DNA of 21,299 nucleotides from JBKHDT01 sp046541195 (GCA_046541195.1 JBKHDT010000040.1:1-21299); one strand, 5' to 3'. Numbered from the stretch's first letter, positions 7,785-16,843 are shown. Notes: generated by a model not told the origin, from the sequence alone. Numbers and translations are program-made.

Positions 7785-8132
7785 TCAGCCGAGCTTTTCC
7801 TTGATGCGCGCGGACTTGCCGGTGCGGCCACGCAGGTAGTAGAGCTTGGCCCGGCGGACGTCACCGCGACGCTTGACCTGAATTTCCGCAATGCTCGGCG
7901 AGTAGGTCTGGAATACCCGCTCCACACCCTCGCCGTAGGAGATCTTGCGCACGGTGAACGCGGAGTTGAGCCCCCGGTTGCGCTTGGCGATCACGACCCC
8001 TTCGAAGGCCTGCAGACGCTCGCGGTCCCCTTCCTTGACCCGAACCTGGACCACCACGGTGTCGCCCGGACCGAACTCCGGGACCTCGCGGGTCATCTGC
8101 TCGGCTTCCAGCTGTTGAATCACGTTACTCAT
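7785..8132 (-). CDS. rplS: Large ribosomal subunit protein bL19
   Basis: bL19 sits at the 30S-50S interface (bridge contacts) of the ribosome. The 115-residue product has the same length as in E. coli. Recognisable segments are the N-terminal MSNVIQQLEAEQ, the beta-barrel PGDTVVVQVRVKEG, FEGVVIAKRNRG, FTVRKISYGEGVERVF and the basic C-terminus RRAKLYYLRGRTGKSARIKEKL. An AGGGG Shine-Dalgarno lies 8 bases upstream. It is the last gene of the operon, 62 bases after trmD, and is followed by a strong terminator. Confidence 0.98.
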   Translation of the reverse strand: MSNVIQQLEAEQMTREVPEFGPGDTVVVQVRVKEGDRERLQAFEGVVIAKRNRGLNSAFTVRKISYGEGVERVFQTYSPSIAEIQVKRRGDVRRAKLYYLRGRTGKSARIKEKLG

Positions 8133-8194
8133 CGATAAATCCCCTGAACGTCTGTTTTTTCGTATTCCGGCACCAGGCAGTCGCCGGCACTGGG

Positions 8195-8944
8195 CTATTT
8201 GTGTTCCGACGACGATTCCTGCGCCAGGAACGCGTCGAGTGCGTCGCGGTCCGCCCCGTCAAGGGCATCCCGGTCAATCAGGTCCGGACGCCGCAGCCAG
8301 GTCCTCCCCAGCGCCTGCTGCCGCCGCCAGCGGTCGATCCGCGCATGGTCCCCGCTGAGCAGCACCTCCGGCACCCGCCGCCCCTCGAACACCTCGGGAC
8401 GCGTGTAGTGCGGACAGTCGAGCAGTCCCTCACTGAACGAATCCTCCCGTGCCGAGTCCGCATGTCCCAGCACCCCGGGAAGCAGCCGCGCCACCGCGTC
8501 GACCACCACCATCGCTCCCAGCTCGCCGCCGGAGAGCACGTAGTCGCCGATCGACAGCTCCCGGTCGACGCAACTGTCGATGACCCGCTCGTCGATTCCC
8601 TCGTAGCGCCCGCAAACCAGGATCAGCTCCGGCTCGCCGGCCAGTTCGGCGACCGCCTTGTGGTCAAGCCGCTCGCCCTGGGGCGAAAGGTAGATCACCG
8701 GCGCATCCGCGAGCCGGTCGCGTGCGGCACGGATCGCCGCGACAAGCGGCTCGCTCTTCATGAGCATTCCCGGCCCACCCCCGTAGGGCCGGTCATCCAC
8801 GGTGCGGTGCCGGTCCCGGGTGAAGTCCCTGGGATTGCAGGTGCCCAGCTCAAGCGACCCGCGCTCGATGGCCACGCGGGGCATGCCATGCGCACCCACC
8901 GCGGCCACGAGCTCCGGAAACAGCGTGATGACCTCGATCCGCAT
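8195..8944 (-). CDS. trmD: tRNA (guanine-N1-)-methyltransferase TrmD
   Basis: TrmD methylates G37 next to the anticodon of several tRNAs using S-adenosylmethionine, preventing +1 frameshifts. The 249-residue product (E. coli 255) has the SPOUT trefoil-knot signature: PRDFTRDRHRTVDDRPYGGG (residues 38-57), the knot CGRYEGIDER (111-120), GDYVLSGGEL (133-142), and the catalytic Asp168 in DSF followed by GLLDCPHYTRP. It begins 8 bases after the rimM stop and is in the conserved order rpsP-rimM-trmD-rplS. Confidence 0.98.
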   Translation of the reverse strand: MRIEVITLFPELVAAVGAHGMPRVAIERGSLELGTCNPRDFTRDRHRTVDDRPYGGGPGMLMKSEPLVAAIRAARDRLADAPVIYLSPQGERLDHKAVAELAGEPELILVCGRYEGIDERVIDSCVDRELSIGDYVLSGGELGAMVVVDAVARLLPGVLGHADSAREDSFSEGLLDCPHYTRPEVFEGRRVPEVLLSGDHARIDRWRRQQALGRTWLRRPDLIDRDALDGADRDALDAFLAQESSSEHK

Positions 8945-8952
8945 CCCGCCGG

Positions 8953-9492
8953 TCAGAACCCCGGGTCCCAGTCGACCCGGATGCGACGCCGGTCCAGGTC
9001 GACTTCCCGAACGGCATGACCGATGGTGAACGGCAACAGCCGCTCCCGGTCGCCGCGCACCACCATCACGTCGTTGGCGCCGGTTTCCATCATCTGCGCC
9101 ACCTCACCGAGCGGCTGATCATCGAGCGTGACCACGCTGCAGCCAATCAGGTCGCGCCAGTAATACTCGCCGGGCGCCGGCGGCGGCAGGTCTTCGGCGC
9201 GCACCATGATGCGCGCCCCGGCCAGCGCTTCGGCCCGATCCCGATCCGTCACTGACTCCAGCCGCGCCACCAGGTTCTTCCCCTGGTAACCCAACCCCTC
9301 GAGCCGCAGGTCGAACACCCCGTCGGGTCCTGCCAGCCGCCAGCGCCGGTAGGCACCGATCGCGTCGGCAGGTCGCGTACCCGAATGGACGCGCAGGCCG
9401 CCGCGGACCCCGTGCGCCCCGATCACGTGCCCGAGCTCGACCCACTCCTCGCCGGCGACCGGTGATTCACCCGCCTGTGCTGCCGAACCCAT
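8953..9492 (-). CDS. rimM: Ribosome maturation factor RimM
   Basis: RimM binds ribosomal protein S19 and assists maturation of the 30S head. The 179-residue product (E. coli 182) has the N-terminal RimM beta-barrel (LGHVIGAHGVRGGLRV near residues 20-35) and the C-terminal PRC-barrel (YYWRDLIGCSV, LGEV, the hallmark ETGANDVMVV, LLPF, and an ending VDWDPGF). The first about 15 residues (Ala/Gly/Glu rich) are not conserved, so the start could be slightly further in, but no better Shine-Dalgarno is seen. It begins 16 bases after the rpsP stop. Confidence 0.96.
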   Translation of the reverse strand: MGSAAQAGESPVAGEEWVELGHVIGAHGVRGGLRVHSGTRPADAIGAYRRWRLAGPDGVFDLRLEGLGYQGKNLVARLESVTDRDRAEALAGARIMVRAEDLPPPAPGEYYWRDLIGCSVVTLDDQPLGEVAQMMETGANDVMVVRGDRERLLPFTIGHAVREVDLDRRRIRVDWDPGF

Positions 9493-9508
9493 GGCCCGAC
9501 CCGCCGAG

Positions 9509-9784
9509 TCAGGCGGCGTCGGAGTTGCCGGTCTCGGCCTGACTCGCGTGCTCCTTGATCAGGGTCGCGACGCGGTCGCTCGGACGGGCGCCCCGCGCAA
9601 GCCAGGCTTCGACGCGATCACGATCCAGGCGCAGGCGCGGTTCCTGGCCCCGGGCAACCGGGTTGAAGAAACCCAGGCGCTCGATGTAGGCCCCGCTGTC
9701 CCGGGCATTGCGGCTGTCGGTGACGACGATGTGGTAGAAGGGGCGCTTCTTGGCGCCACCGCGGGCAAGTCGGATGGTTACCAT
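9509..9784 (-). CDS. rpsP: Small ribosomal subunit protein bS16
   Basis: bS16 binds 16S rRNA early in 30S assembly. The 91-residue product starts MVTIRLARGGAKKRPFYHIV and continues with the family signatures RDSGAYIERLGFFNP and LDRDRVEAWLARGARPSD. The C-terminal tail (QAETGNSDAA) is a little longer than in E. coli (82 residues). The frame is open upstream, but the family start is unambiguous at ATG 9784. An AGGT lies 11 bases upstream. It is the first gene of the rpsP-rimM-trmD-rplS operon. The usual upstream neighbour ffh is missing, and purA lies upstream across a 378-bp gap. Confidence 0.97.
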   Translation of the reverse strand: MVTIRLARGGAKKRPFYHIVVTDSRNARDSGAYIERLGFFNPVARGQEPRLRLDRDRVEAWLARGARPSDRVATLIKEHASQAETGNSDAA

Positions 9785-9855
9785 GCTCGATAATGACCTG
9801 TATGTGTTCATGCAGGCGGGCCAGGGCGGCCACGCCACGAAAATCAAGGCGCGTG

Positions 9856-9861
9856 ATTTTA
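9856..9861 (-). promoter_or_regulatory. Candidate -10 box of the rpsP operon promoter
   Basis: The minus strand reads TAAAAT, five of six matches to the -10 consensus. The sequence 16-17 bases upstream is T-rich (the tail of the purA-side terminator) but gives no good -35. Transcription would start near 9849, with a leader of about 65 bases. The position just after a terminator suits an operon promoter. Confidence 0.38.
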
Positions 9862-9872
9862 CTGGAGTTGAG

Positions 9873-9906
9873 AAAAAAATAAATAGCCGGAGGCAAAAAA
9901 CCCGGC
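9873..9906 (-). terminator. Rho-independent terminator downstream of purA
   Basis: On the minus strand GCCGG (9906-9902) pairs with CCGGC (9890-9886) around an 11-base loop that includes six T. It is followed by TATTTATTTTTTT, a strong U-tract ending at 9873. It faces left, so it ends transcripts from the purA side about 260 bases past the purA stop. Confidence 0.65.
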
Positions 9907-9942
9907 CGGATGACAGTCGCTTATGGAATCTGCGCGCGAACG

Positions 9943-9965
9943 CGGCCCTTTTTCCTTCAGGGCCG
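9943..9965 (-). ncRNA. Stem-loop in the purA 3' region (possible regulatory RNA element)
   Basis: Minus-strand CGGCCCT pairs perfectly with AGGGCCG (7 bp) around the 9-base loop GAAGGAAAA. There is no T-tail of its own; the terminator follows about 40 bases later. A GGA in an apical loop resembles CsrA/RsmA binding sites. Whether this is a separate small RNA or just the 3' untranslated region of purA cannot be told from sequence. Confidence 0.25.
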
Positions 9966-10162
9966 GGATGCCCCCGGTACGCCACGGAGCAGCCCGGTCG
10001 ATCCCACGGGACGGGCCCTGGCCTGCCGTGCGTTGCGCCACGAACCCAGGGGCCTGCGGCGGCTTTCTTGTGCACACGGTGACCGGCGCCCGTTCAGGCC
10101 AGCTCCGGGCCGGATGAGCGTCGCAAGCGTGCCACGGCATCCAGCGCGGCGGCCCGGAGCGG

Positions 10163-11455
<1,293 letters not shown>

Positions 11456-11458
11456 GTT

Positions 11459-12619
11459 TCAGTTCTCTACCACCAGCCAAGTATCTTTCTGCCGAACCAG
11501 CCGCCGGGCAGCATCCTGCCCGCCGGGTTCGCCCAGTGCGCGGATCACGACTTCACCCGCGGCGCGCAGCCGGTCGATGGCCGCGTCCAGTTCCACATCC
11601 TCAAGGTCCGCAGGCGCCAGGATCGGAGTCGCCACGTCGGCCGCGCGCCCGGAGAGGCGCATGAGCTCGCGCACGTCTGCCGAAAACCCGGTCGCAGGCC
11701 GTGCGCGGCCGAATACCCGTCCCACCTGGTCGTAACGCCCGCCCCGGGCAATCTCCTCGCCGGCCCCTTCCACGTAGGCCGCGAACACCAGGCCGGTGTG
11801 GTAGTGGTAGCCATGAAGTTCCGCCAGGTCCACCTGCAAGCGGACGCGGGGATGCCGCCGTGCGACGACCGAGGCGACGCGCTCGACCCGCGCGAGGGCC
11901 TCCCGCGCCACCGGGCCGAGCAGATTGCGGGCCCGCTCGATCACGTCCGGCCCGCCGTGCAGGCGTCCGAGAGCGGCCAGCAGCCCTGCCGACCCGGCCG
12001 GCACCGCCCACTGGGCCAGCGCCGCGTCGATTTCCGGCAGCGCCTTGCGCTGGAGCATGTCGAGCAGCTGCCGTTCGCGCGTCTGGTCGAGCCCGGCGTG
12101 ATCCGCCACGGCCCGAAACACCCCGACATGGCCGATATCCACGACCGGCGACCGAATCCCGGCATGCTCGAGGGTTTCGATCATCAGCCCGAGCATTTCG
12201 GCGTCTGCCTCGGCGCTGTCATTGCCGAACAACTCCGCACCGACCTGCATCGGGCTGCGGCTGCCCGCAAAGCCGTCCGGCACCGTGCGCAGCACCGAGC
12301 CCAGATAGCACAGCCGGGTCACCCCGGACTGGCGCAGGCTGTGTGCGTCGATCCGCGCCATCTGGGGCGTCATGTCGGCGCGCACGCCCATGAGCCGCCC
12401 GGTCAGCCGGTCGGTCAGCTTGAAGGTCAGCAGGTCCAGGTCCTCGCCGGTACCCGTCAGCAGCGAGTCGACAAACTCGACCAGTGGTGGAATGACCAGC
12501 CCGTAGCCGCACCGTGCGAAATGGTCCAGCAGGCGGCGGCGCAGGGACTCGAGCGCCCAGGCCTCGTCAGGCAGGACTTCCTCGATACCCGCGGGCAGTT
12601 CCCAGCGTGTCTCGTTCAT
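11459..12619 (-). CDS. hisZ: ATP phosphoribosyltransferase regulatory subunit HisZ
   Basis: HisZ is a catalytically inactive paralogue of histidyl-tRNA synthetase. It forms an octamer with the short form of HisG and gives it activity and histidine feedback control. The 386-residue protein keeps the class II core: motif 2-like RADMTPQMARID near residue 100, a dimer-interface N-terminus (MNETRWELPAGIEEVLPDEA), and ARGGRYDQVG near residue 290. It lacks the anticodon-binding domain and the final class II arginine motif (ATGFSADVREL in its place). This separates it from HisS. Presence implies a short HisG elsewhere in the genome (inference). The region between it and the DUF2065 gene is 63 bases. 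Confidence 0.94.
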   Translation of the reverse strand: MNETRWELPAGIEEVLPDEAWALESLRRRLLDHFARCGYGLVIPPLVEFVDSLLTGTGEDLDLLTFKLTDRLTGRLMGVRADMTPQMARIDAHSLRQSGVTRLCYLGSVLRTVPDGFAGSRSPMQVGAELFGNDSAEADAEMLGLMIETLEHAGIRSPVVDIGHVGVFRAVADHAGLDQTRERQLLDMLQRKALPEIDAALAQWAVPAGSAGLLAALGRLHGGPDVIERARNLLGPVAREALARVERVASVVARRHPRVRLQVDLAELHGYHYHTGLVFAAYVEGAGEEIARGGRYDQVGRVFGRARPATGFSADVRELMRLSGRAADVATPILAPADLEDVELDAAIDRLRAAGEVVIRALGEPGGQDAARRLVRQKDTWLVVEN

Positions 12620-12682
12620 CTTTGGTTGTTTCCAGGGACAAGGTTGATCTTGCAGGCGACCGGCTTCTGATGCGCAAGCATC

Positions 12683-12871
12683 TCAGCGGCCCAGCCACCA
12701 CAGGGCCAGCAGGCCGGCGAGCACGAGCACCAGGCCCGTGCCGCGTATGGCCCCGTCCGGCATCGACGAGAGTTCCTGTGCCATCTGACGGTAACGCCGC
12801 GGGCTGGCAAACGGCAAAAGGCCCTCGATGATCAGCACGAGGGCCAGGGCCATCCAGATCTCGGAAGGCAT
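12683..12871 (-). CDS. yjeT: DUF2065 small inner-membrane protein (YjeT family)
   Basis: This 62-residue protein has two hydrophobic segments (about residues 5-21 and 45-60) separated by a basic loop, consistent with a two-pass inner-membrane protein. The start MPSEIWMALALVLIIEGLLP aligns with E. coli YjeT, and the EGLLPF and P-x-RY signatures of the family are present. Family function is unknown. It lies between hflC (18-base gap) and hisZ, as yjeT lies between hflC and purA in E. coli, hinting at a link with HflKC or FtsH. A 5-bp hairpin (GATGC-GCAA-GCATC, 12669-12682) immediately follows the stop. Confidence 0.85.
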   Translation of the reverse strand: MPSEIWMALALVLIIEGLLPFASPRRYRQMAQELSSMPDGAIRGTGLVLVLAGLLALWWLGR

Positions 12872-12889
12872 GCAGGCAACCGGCGCTCG

Positions 12890-13819
12890 TCAGGGCGTCG
12901 CCGGCAGGAGTCCGTTCGAGGACGACTCCGGCCGCTGCGCATCCGGGGCGGACCCGTCCGCATCCCGATCCCGGAAGAACCGGAAGTAGCTGCCACTCGG
13001 CTCGAGCACCATCATGTTGTCCTGTCCGGCAAAGGCCGTCTTGTAGGCATTGATGCTCCGGTAGAACTCGAAAAACTCGCGATCCTGGTTGAAGGCGGCC
13101 GCGTAGATCTCGGCGGCCTGCGCGTCGCCTTCACCGCGAAGCTGCTCGCCTTCGCGGTTGGCCTCCGCCACGATCTCGATGCGCTGACGCTCGGCGTCCG
13201 CCCGGATGCGCTGAGCCTGTTCCTCACCCCGGGAACGGACCGCGCTGGCCACGGCCGCCCGCTCCTGCTCCATCCGCGCAAAGACCGACTGACTGACCTC
13301 GGAGGGCAGCTCGATCCGCATGATGCGCACGTCGACGATCTCCAGGCCGAGACCGGCAATATCCTGGTTGGTGGATTCGATCACGTTGCGCATGAACAGG
13401 TCACGGTCACCGGAAACCACCTCGGGGATGGTCAGCGAACTGATCTGGCTCTTCATGCCGTCCTTGACGATCTGGTCGACCCGAACCACCGCGGCGCGCT
13501 CGTCTCCGCGGGTGGCGCGGTAGTAGTCGGCCGAATCGATGATTCGCCACTTGATGTAGTAATCGACGATGAGATTCTTCTTCTCGCTGGTCAGGAACCG
13601 GTCGGGCTGGGTACTGACGGTCAGGATACGCGTGTCGAAGGTCCGAACATTGTTGATGAAGGGCACCTTGAAATGCAGGCCCGGCTCGACGTCGGTTTTC
13701 ACGATTTCACCGAGGCGGAACTGCATGCCCGTCTCGAATTCCTTGACCGTGTACAGGGACATGGAACCCAGGAATCCGACCACGGCGACGACCGGGATAA
13801 TGAGATTGGATACAGCCAT
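12890..13819 (-). CDS. hflC: HflC, SPFH/prohibitin subunit of the FtsH-modulating complex
   Basis: HflC and HflK form a large periplasmic-facing cage around the membrane protease FtsH and modulate its activity. The 309-residue protein has an N-terminal signal-anchor (about residues 4-24, SNLIIPVVAVVGFLG), then the SPFH/Band 7 domain (FETGMQFRLGEIV, PGLHFKVPFI, DYYIKWRI). A long coiled coil rich in Arg/Glu/Ala follows (about 190-240), then the typical SINAYKTAF segment. The C-terminal tail is shorter than in E. coli (334) and rich in Asp, Ser and Pro. It is 8 bases after hflK and clearly co-transcribed. Confidence 0.96.
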   Translation of the reverse strand: MAVSNLIIPVVAVVGFLGSMSLYTVKEFETGMQFRLGEIVKTDVEPGLHFKVPFINNVRTFDTRILTVSTQPDRFLTSEKKNLIVDYYIKWRIIDSADYYRATRGDERAAVVRVDQIVKDGMKSQISSLTIPEVVSGDRDLFMRNVIESTNQDIAGLGLEIVDVRIMRIELPSEVSQSVFARMEQERAAVASAVRSRGEEQAQRIRADAERQRIEIVAEANREGEQLRGEGDAQAAEIYAAAFNQDREFFEFYRSINAYKTAFAGQDNMMVLEPSGSYFRFFRDRDADGSAPDAQRPESSSNGLLPATP

Positions 13820-13827
13820 CTTTCAGA

Positions 13828-14952
13828 TCACCTTGAGCGTGAATCGGTGCGTGAGGAACCGGATGTCCGCGCGCCGTCGACCGAGCCCGAAGGTACTCCG
13901 GCATTCGACGGCAGCATCGACGGAACGCCGGTTCCGTCCTGCCCGCGGGATTCCATGAGCTTGTCGAGCGGCAGGTACATCAGGCTGTTCCCGCCCTGCA
14001 CGTCCATGAAGACCTTGCTGGAGTTGCCCAGCACCTCGGTCATGGCATCGATGTACAGGCGCTCGCGCGTGACTTCCGGCGCACGCCGGTATTCGGACAA
14101 GAGCGCGGAGAACCGGGAGGCCTCACCCTCGGCTGCCAGGATCACTTGTGACCGGTAGCCTCGGGCCCGCTCGACGATCTGCGCGGCCTCGCCTCGCGCC
14201 TGCGGGACGATGCGGTTGGCGTAGGCCAGCGCCTCGCTGATGAACCGCTGCTCGTCCTCGCGGGCGCGGATCGCGTCCTCGAACGCCGGCTGAACAGCCT
14301 CGGGCGGCTGGACGTCCTGAAGGTTCACCGACTGCACCTGCAGCCCGGTGCCGTAGCCGTCGAGCAGTTCCTGCATCCGCTCGCGCACCAGGGTGACGAG
14401 CTCGACCCGGCCCTCGGTCAGCACGTAGTCCATGTTGTTGGACCCGATGACCTCGCGCATGGCGCTCTGCATGACGTCCTGCAGCGTGCTGTCCGGATCA
14501 CGGACGTTGAACAGGTACAGCATCGGGTCGTTGATATTGAACTGGGTCGCCAGCGACACCTGGACGATGTTCTCGTCCAGCGTCAGCACCGGCATCCGCA
14601 GCCGGCGATCCCGGTACTCGTCCACGTCCACGGTCTGGACCTCGTGAATCGGATACGGCAGGTGCCAGTGCGGCCCCGGCATGGAGGTTTCCTTGTACTT
14701 GCCGAACTGGGTCACCACGCCACGCTGGCCCTCGTCGACGATGTAGATGCCCGTCGCCAGCCAGACGACCAGCAGGGCACCGGCCACGACGGCAATGCTC
14801 TTGCCACCGAAACCGCCCCCGCCACCAAAGGCACCACCGACCTTCTTGGCCATCTTGCCGAAGGTCTCGTCCAGTTTCGGACCCGAGGATCCCCCCCGTG
14901 AATTGTTCCAGGGATCCTTGTCGCGCCCGCCACCCGGTTCGTTCCAGGCCAT
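13828..14952 (-). CDS. hflK: HflK, SPFH/prohibitin partner of HflC
   Basis: HflK is the partner of HflC in the FtsH regulatory cage. The 374-residue protein begins MAWNEPGGGRDKDPW, the usual Gly-rich, Trp-containing cytoplasmic N-terminus (residues 1-50, with a GGGGGFGG run). One membrane segment follows (about 52-71). The SPFH domain carries RGVVTQFGKY, PGPHWHLPYPI, FNINDP and the DVMQSAMREVIG helix, then the coiled coil with AYANRIVPQARGEAAQI and the end motif SLMYLPLDKLM. The C-terminal tail is Ser/Gly rich. A GGAG Shine-Dalgarno lies 9 bases upstream (plus 14962-14965). E. coli HflK is 419 residues, so this one has a shorter tail. Confidence 0.96.
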   Translation of the reverse strand: MAWNEPGGGRDKDPWNNSRGGSSGPKLDETFGKMAKKVGGAFGGGGGFGGKSIAVVAGALLVVWLATGIYIVDEGQRGVVTQFGKYKETSMPGPHWHLPYPIHEVQTVDVDEYRDRRLRMPVLTLDENIVQVSLATQFNINDPMLYLFNVRDPDSTLQDVMQSAMREVIGSNNMDYVLTEGRVELVTLVRERMQELLDGYGTGLQVQSVNLQDVQPPEAVQPAFEDAIRAREDEQRFISEALAYANRIVPQARGEAAQIVERARGYRSQVILAAEGEASRFSALLSEYRRAPEVTRERLYIDAMTEVLGNSSKVFMDVQGGNSLMYLPLDKLMESRGQDGTGVPSMLPSNAGVPSGSVDGARTSGSSRTDSRSR

Positions 14953-14997
14953 CGTTTGTTACTCCGGTTTGATCTGCTATTGGGTGAGTTTGCCGCC

Positions 14998-15022
14998 CCA
15001 GGGGGACAGCCCTGCCCCCTGG
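14998..15022 (-). promoter_or_regulatory. Strong hairpin in the hflK leader
   Basis: CCAGGGGG (14998-15005) pairs perfectly with CCCCCTGG (15015-15022), an 8-bp GC-rich stem with a 9-base loop, about 46 bases upstream of the hflK ATG. There is no T-run. It could act as an attenuator, an mRNA stabiliser or a processing site; nothing in the sequence decides. Confidence 0.4.
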
Positions 15023-15113
15023 ACAGGTCGTGCATGGCCAGCGTGGCGACAGGTGCCGACACGCGCCCCGCCTGATGACGGGGATTCACGCGGCGCCTAC
15101 CCAAGCGCGGCAA

Positions 15114-15142
15114 AGTGTAGGGATTCGAACCGGCACGGGCAA
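15114..15142 (-). promoter_or_regulatory. Candidate promoter for hflK-hflC and downstream genes
   Basis: The minus strand reads TTGCCC (15142-15137), exactly 17 bases, then TACACT (15119-15114); each box matches four of six consensus bases. Transcription would start near 15107, leaving a leader of about 150 bases. The -35 box lies inside one arm of the hairpin that follows hflX. Confidence 0.4.
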
Positions 15143-15162
15143 GCGGTCATCCCGCCTGCCCG
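15136..15162 (-). terminator. 11-bp hairpin just after hflX
   Basis: Plus-strand CGGGCAAGCGG (15136-15146) faces CCGCCTGCCCG (15152-15162) around a 5-base loop. On the minus-strand RNA this gives 11 pairs, one of them G-U. It starts 8 bases after the hflX stop. There is no U-tract, so full termination is doubtful; partial termination or 3'-end protection of the upstream mRNA is more likely. Confidence 0.5.
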
Positions 15163-15170
15163 ACCCGAAT

Positions 15171-16457
15171 TCAGGTCTGTCCCGCCAGCTGGGGCTCGTG
15201 CTTGCAAAGCTGATTCCAACGCGACACCGGCAGGCGGATGTCCATTACCCACTGCCCGGCGTCGTCCGTGTCCTCACGCAGCACCGCGCCCTCTGCAACC
15301 AGCAGGGCATGCAGGCGCCCCTGCGAGGCCGGCAGCGTGATCCGGGTATCGACGGTCTCCGGGCGCAAACGTTCCGCGATGGCCGCCCGCAGGGCATCCA
15401 GACCCTGACCATCCGCGGCGCAAGCCCAGACGCGCCAGGGCATGCCCTGCCCGTCCCGCTCGACCCCGGGGGCACGGTCGGTCCGGTCGATCTTGTTCAT
15501 GACGACCAGCCGCGGCATGTCGCCCGCCCCGATCTCCTTCAGGACTTCGTTCACGTCCTCGAGCTGACGGGGGTGCTCGGGGTCCGAGGCATCCACTACC
15601 TGCAGCAGCAGGTCCGCCTCCAGGGTCTCCTCCAGAGTAGACCGGAAGGCGGTCACCAGATCGTGTGGCAAATGCCGGATGAATCCCACGGTATCTGCAA
15701 TGACCGCCGGCATCCCCGGCTCGATGTCCACGCGGCGGACGGTGGTATCGAGCGTTGCGAACAGCTTGTCCGCGGCATAGCTGGCCCCGGCCTGGCTGAG
15801 CGCGTTGAACAGGGTGGACTTGCCGGCGTTCGTGTAGCCGACCAGCGAAACCGTGGGCACTTGCGCCCTCTGGCGCCCCTTGCGCCCCTGCTGCCGCTGC
15901 CGCCGCACTTTTTCCAGCCGTGCATTCAACTGGGCGATCCGCCCGTTGATGAGCCGACGGTCCATCTCCAGCTGGGTTTCACCCGGCCCGCGAAGACCGA
16001 TGGAGCCCCCACGCTGGCGTTCGAGGTGCGTCCAGCCGCGGACCAGTCTGGTGGACAGGTGCCTGAGCTGGGCAAGTTCCACCTGCAGCTTGCCCTCGTG
16101 CGAACGCGCACGCTGGGCGAAGATGTCCAGGATCAGCCCGGTGCGATCGAGGACCCTGCACTTGAGAAGCGCCTCGAGGTTTCGCTCCTGCGAGGGGCTG
16201 AGTGCATGATTGAAGATCACCAGTTCCGCGGACTCGGCAGCCACCAGCGCGGCAATCTCGCCGGCCTTGCCGCTGCCGACAAGCAACTTCGGATCCGGGT
16301 TCTGTCGACGCACGGACAGGGCGCCGACAACCTCGGCCCCGGCCGAACGCGCCAGCTCGTGAAACTCGACCTCGTCCTCGTTGCCCTGCTCGCGTCCGGT
16401 GTCGATGTGCACGAGCACGGCGCGCTCACCACCGGAGTGACGCTCGAAAAACTGCAT
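15171..16457 (-). CDS. hflX: GTPase HflX, ribosome-splitting / rescue factor
   Basis: HflX is a ribosome-associated GTPase that splits stalled 70S ribosomes, notably after heat stress. The 428-residue product (E. coli 426) has the HflX N-terminal domain with SPSQERNLE (residues 87-95), the hallmark RGPGETQLE (156-164) followed by a basic coiled region, and then the G domain: G1 GYTNAGKST (207-215), G3 DTVGFI (255-260), G4 NKID (321-324). It starts 5 bases after hfq. The early HflX-FtsH link gave the name, but the complex is HflKC with FtsH. Confidence 0.97.
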   Translation of the reverse strand: MQFFERHSGGERAVLVHIDTGREQGNEDEVEFHELARSAGAEVVGALSVRRQNPDPKLLVGSGKAGEIAALVAAESAELVIFNHALSPSQERNLEALLKCRVLDRTGLILDIFAQRARSHEGKLQVELAQLRHLSTRLVRGWTHLERQRGGSIGLRGPGETQLEMDRRLINGRIAQLNARLEKVRRQRQQGRKGRQRAQVPTVSLVGYTNAGKSTLFNALSQAGASYAADKLFATLDTTVRRVDIEPGMPAVIADTVGFIRHLPHDLVTAFRSTLEETLEADLLLQVVDASDPEHPRQLEDVNEVLKEIGAGDMPRLVVMNKIDRTDRAPGVERDGQGMPWRVWACAADGQGLDALRAAIAERLRPETVDTRITLPASQGRLHALLVAEGAVLREDTDDAGQWVMDIRLPVSRWNQLCKHEPQLAGQT

Positions 16458-16462
16458 CGCGG

Positions 16463-16723
16463 TCAGTCTTCGCCTTCCGCCGGCTCGCCTTCAGCGCCCT
16501 CGGTTGCCCGGTCCATGCGCACCGGGCGGGAAGGCACGATCGTGGAAATCGCGTGCTTGTACACCATCTGGCTGACGGTGTTCTTCAGCAGCACCACAAA
16601 ATTGTCGAAGGAGTCGATCTGTCCCTGCAGCTTGATGCCGTTGACCAGGTAGATGGACACCGGTACCCGATCCCGACGCAGCGCGTTGAGAAACGGCTCC
16701 TGCAGCGTTTGACCTTTCGCCAT
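16463..16723 (-). CDS. hfq: RNA chaperone Hfq
   Basis: Hfq is the hexameric Sm-like protein that pairs small RNAs with mRNAs. The 86-residue product starts MAKGQTLQEPFLNALRR at ATG 16723; the in-frame upstream ATG at 16771 would add 16 non-conserved residues. The Sm1 motif (VSIYLVNGIKLQGQIDSFD) and Sm2 motif (YKHAISTIVPSR) are intact. So are the proximal-face residues Gln8 and the YKH motif. The C-terminal tail is short and strongly acidic (ATEGAEGEPAEGED), a feature linked in E. coli to RNA release. A GGAG lies 12 bases upstream, a slightly long spacing. It sits between miaA and hflX as in E. coli. Confidence 0.98.
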   Translation of the reverse strand: MAKGQTLQEPFLNALRRDRVPVSIYLVNGIKLQGQIDSFDNFVVLLKNTVSQMVYKHAISTIVPSRPVRMDRATEGAEGEPAEGED

Positions 16724-16843
16724 GCCTGTTGTGTTCTCCGTGTTGTACTTTCTGTCCGCCGATCCGCGCATGCTTCTGCCGGACGTGCGCCGGCTCCTCG
16801 GGACCCGACCATCGCCCCCCCGGCAGAACCAGGGCCATTGGTC

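Larger units (their letters stand above)
9785..10162. other. 378-bp intergenic region between rpsP and purA
   Basis: There is no gene I can support here. The stretch holds a candidate rpsP promoter (9856-9861), a terminator facing left (9873-9906) and a 7-bp hairpin (9943-9965) with a purine loop. It also contains about 200 bp of GC-rich sequence that I cannot assign. No tRNA cloverleaf or T-arm sequence is seen. Right after the purA stop the same frame stays open for 22 sense codons (ALDAVARLRR-like) before another TGA, which I take as chance. Confidence 0.6.

Noticed and set aside
10097..10162. 22 open codons after the purA stop in the same frame, suggesting readthrough or a truncated purA
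   Set aside because: PurA already ends where the family ends, and a short open stretch is expected at this GC content.
15121..15131. GGTTCGAATCC on the minus strand, like a tRNA T-arm
   Set aside because: The flanking bases do not form the T stem, and no anticodon arm, D arm or acceptor stem can be built around it.
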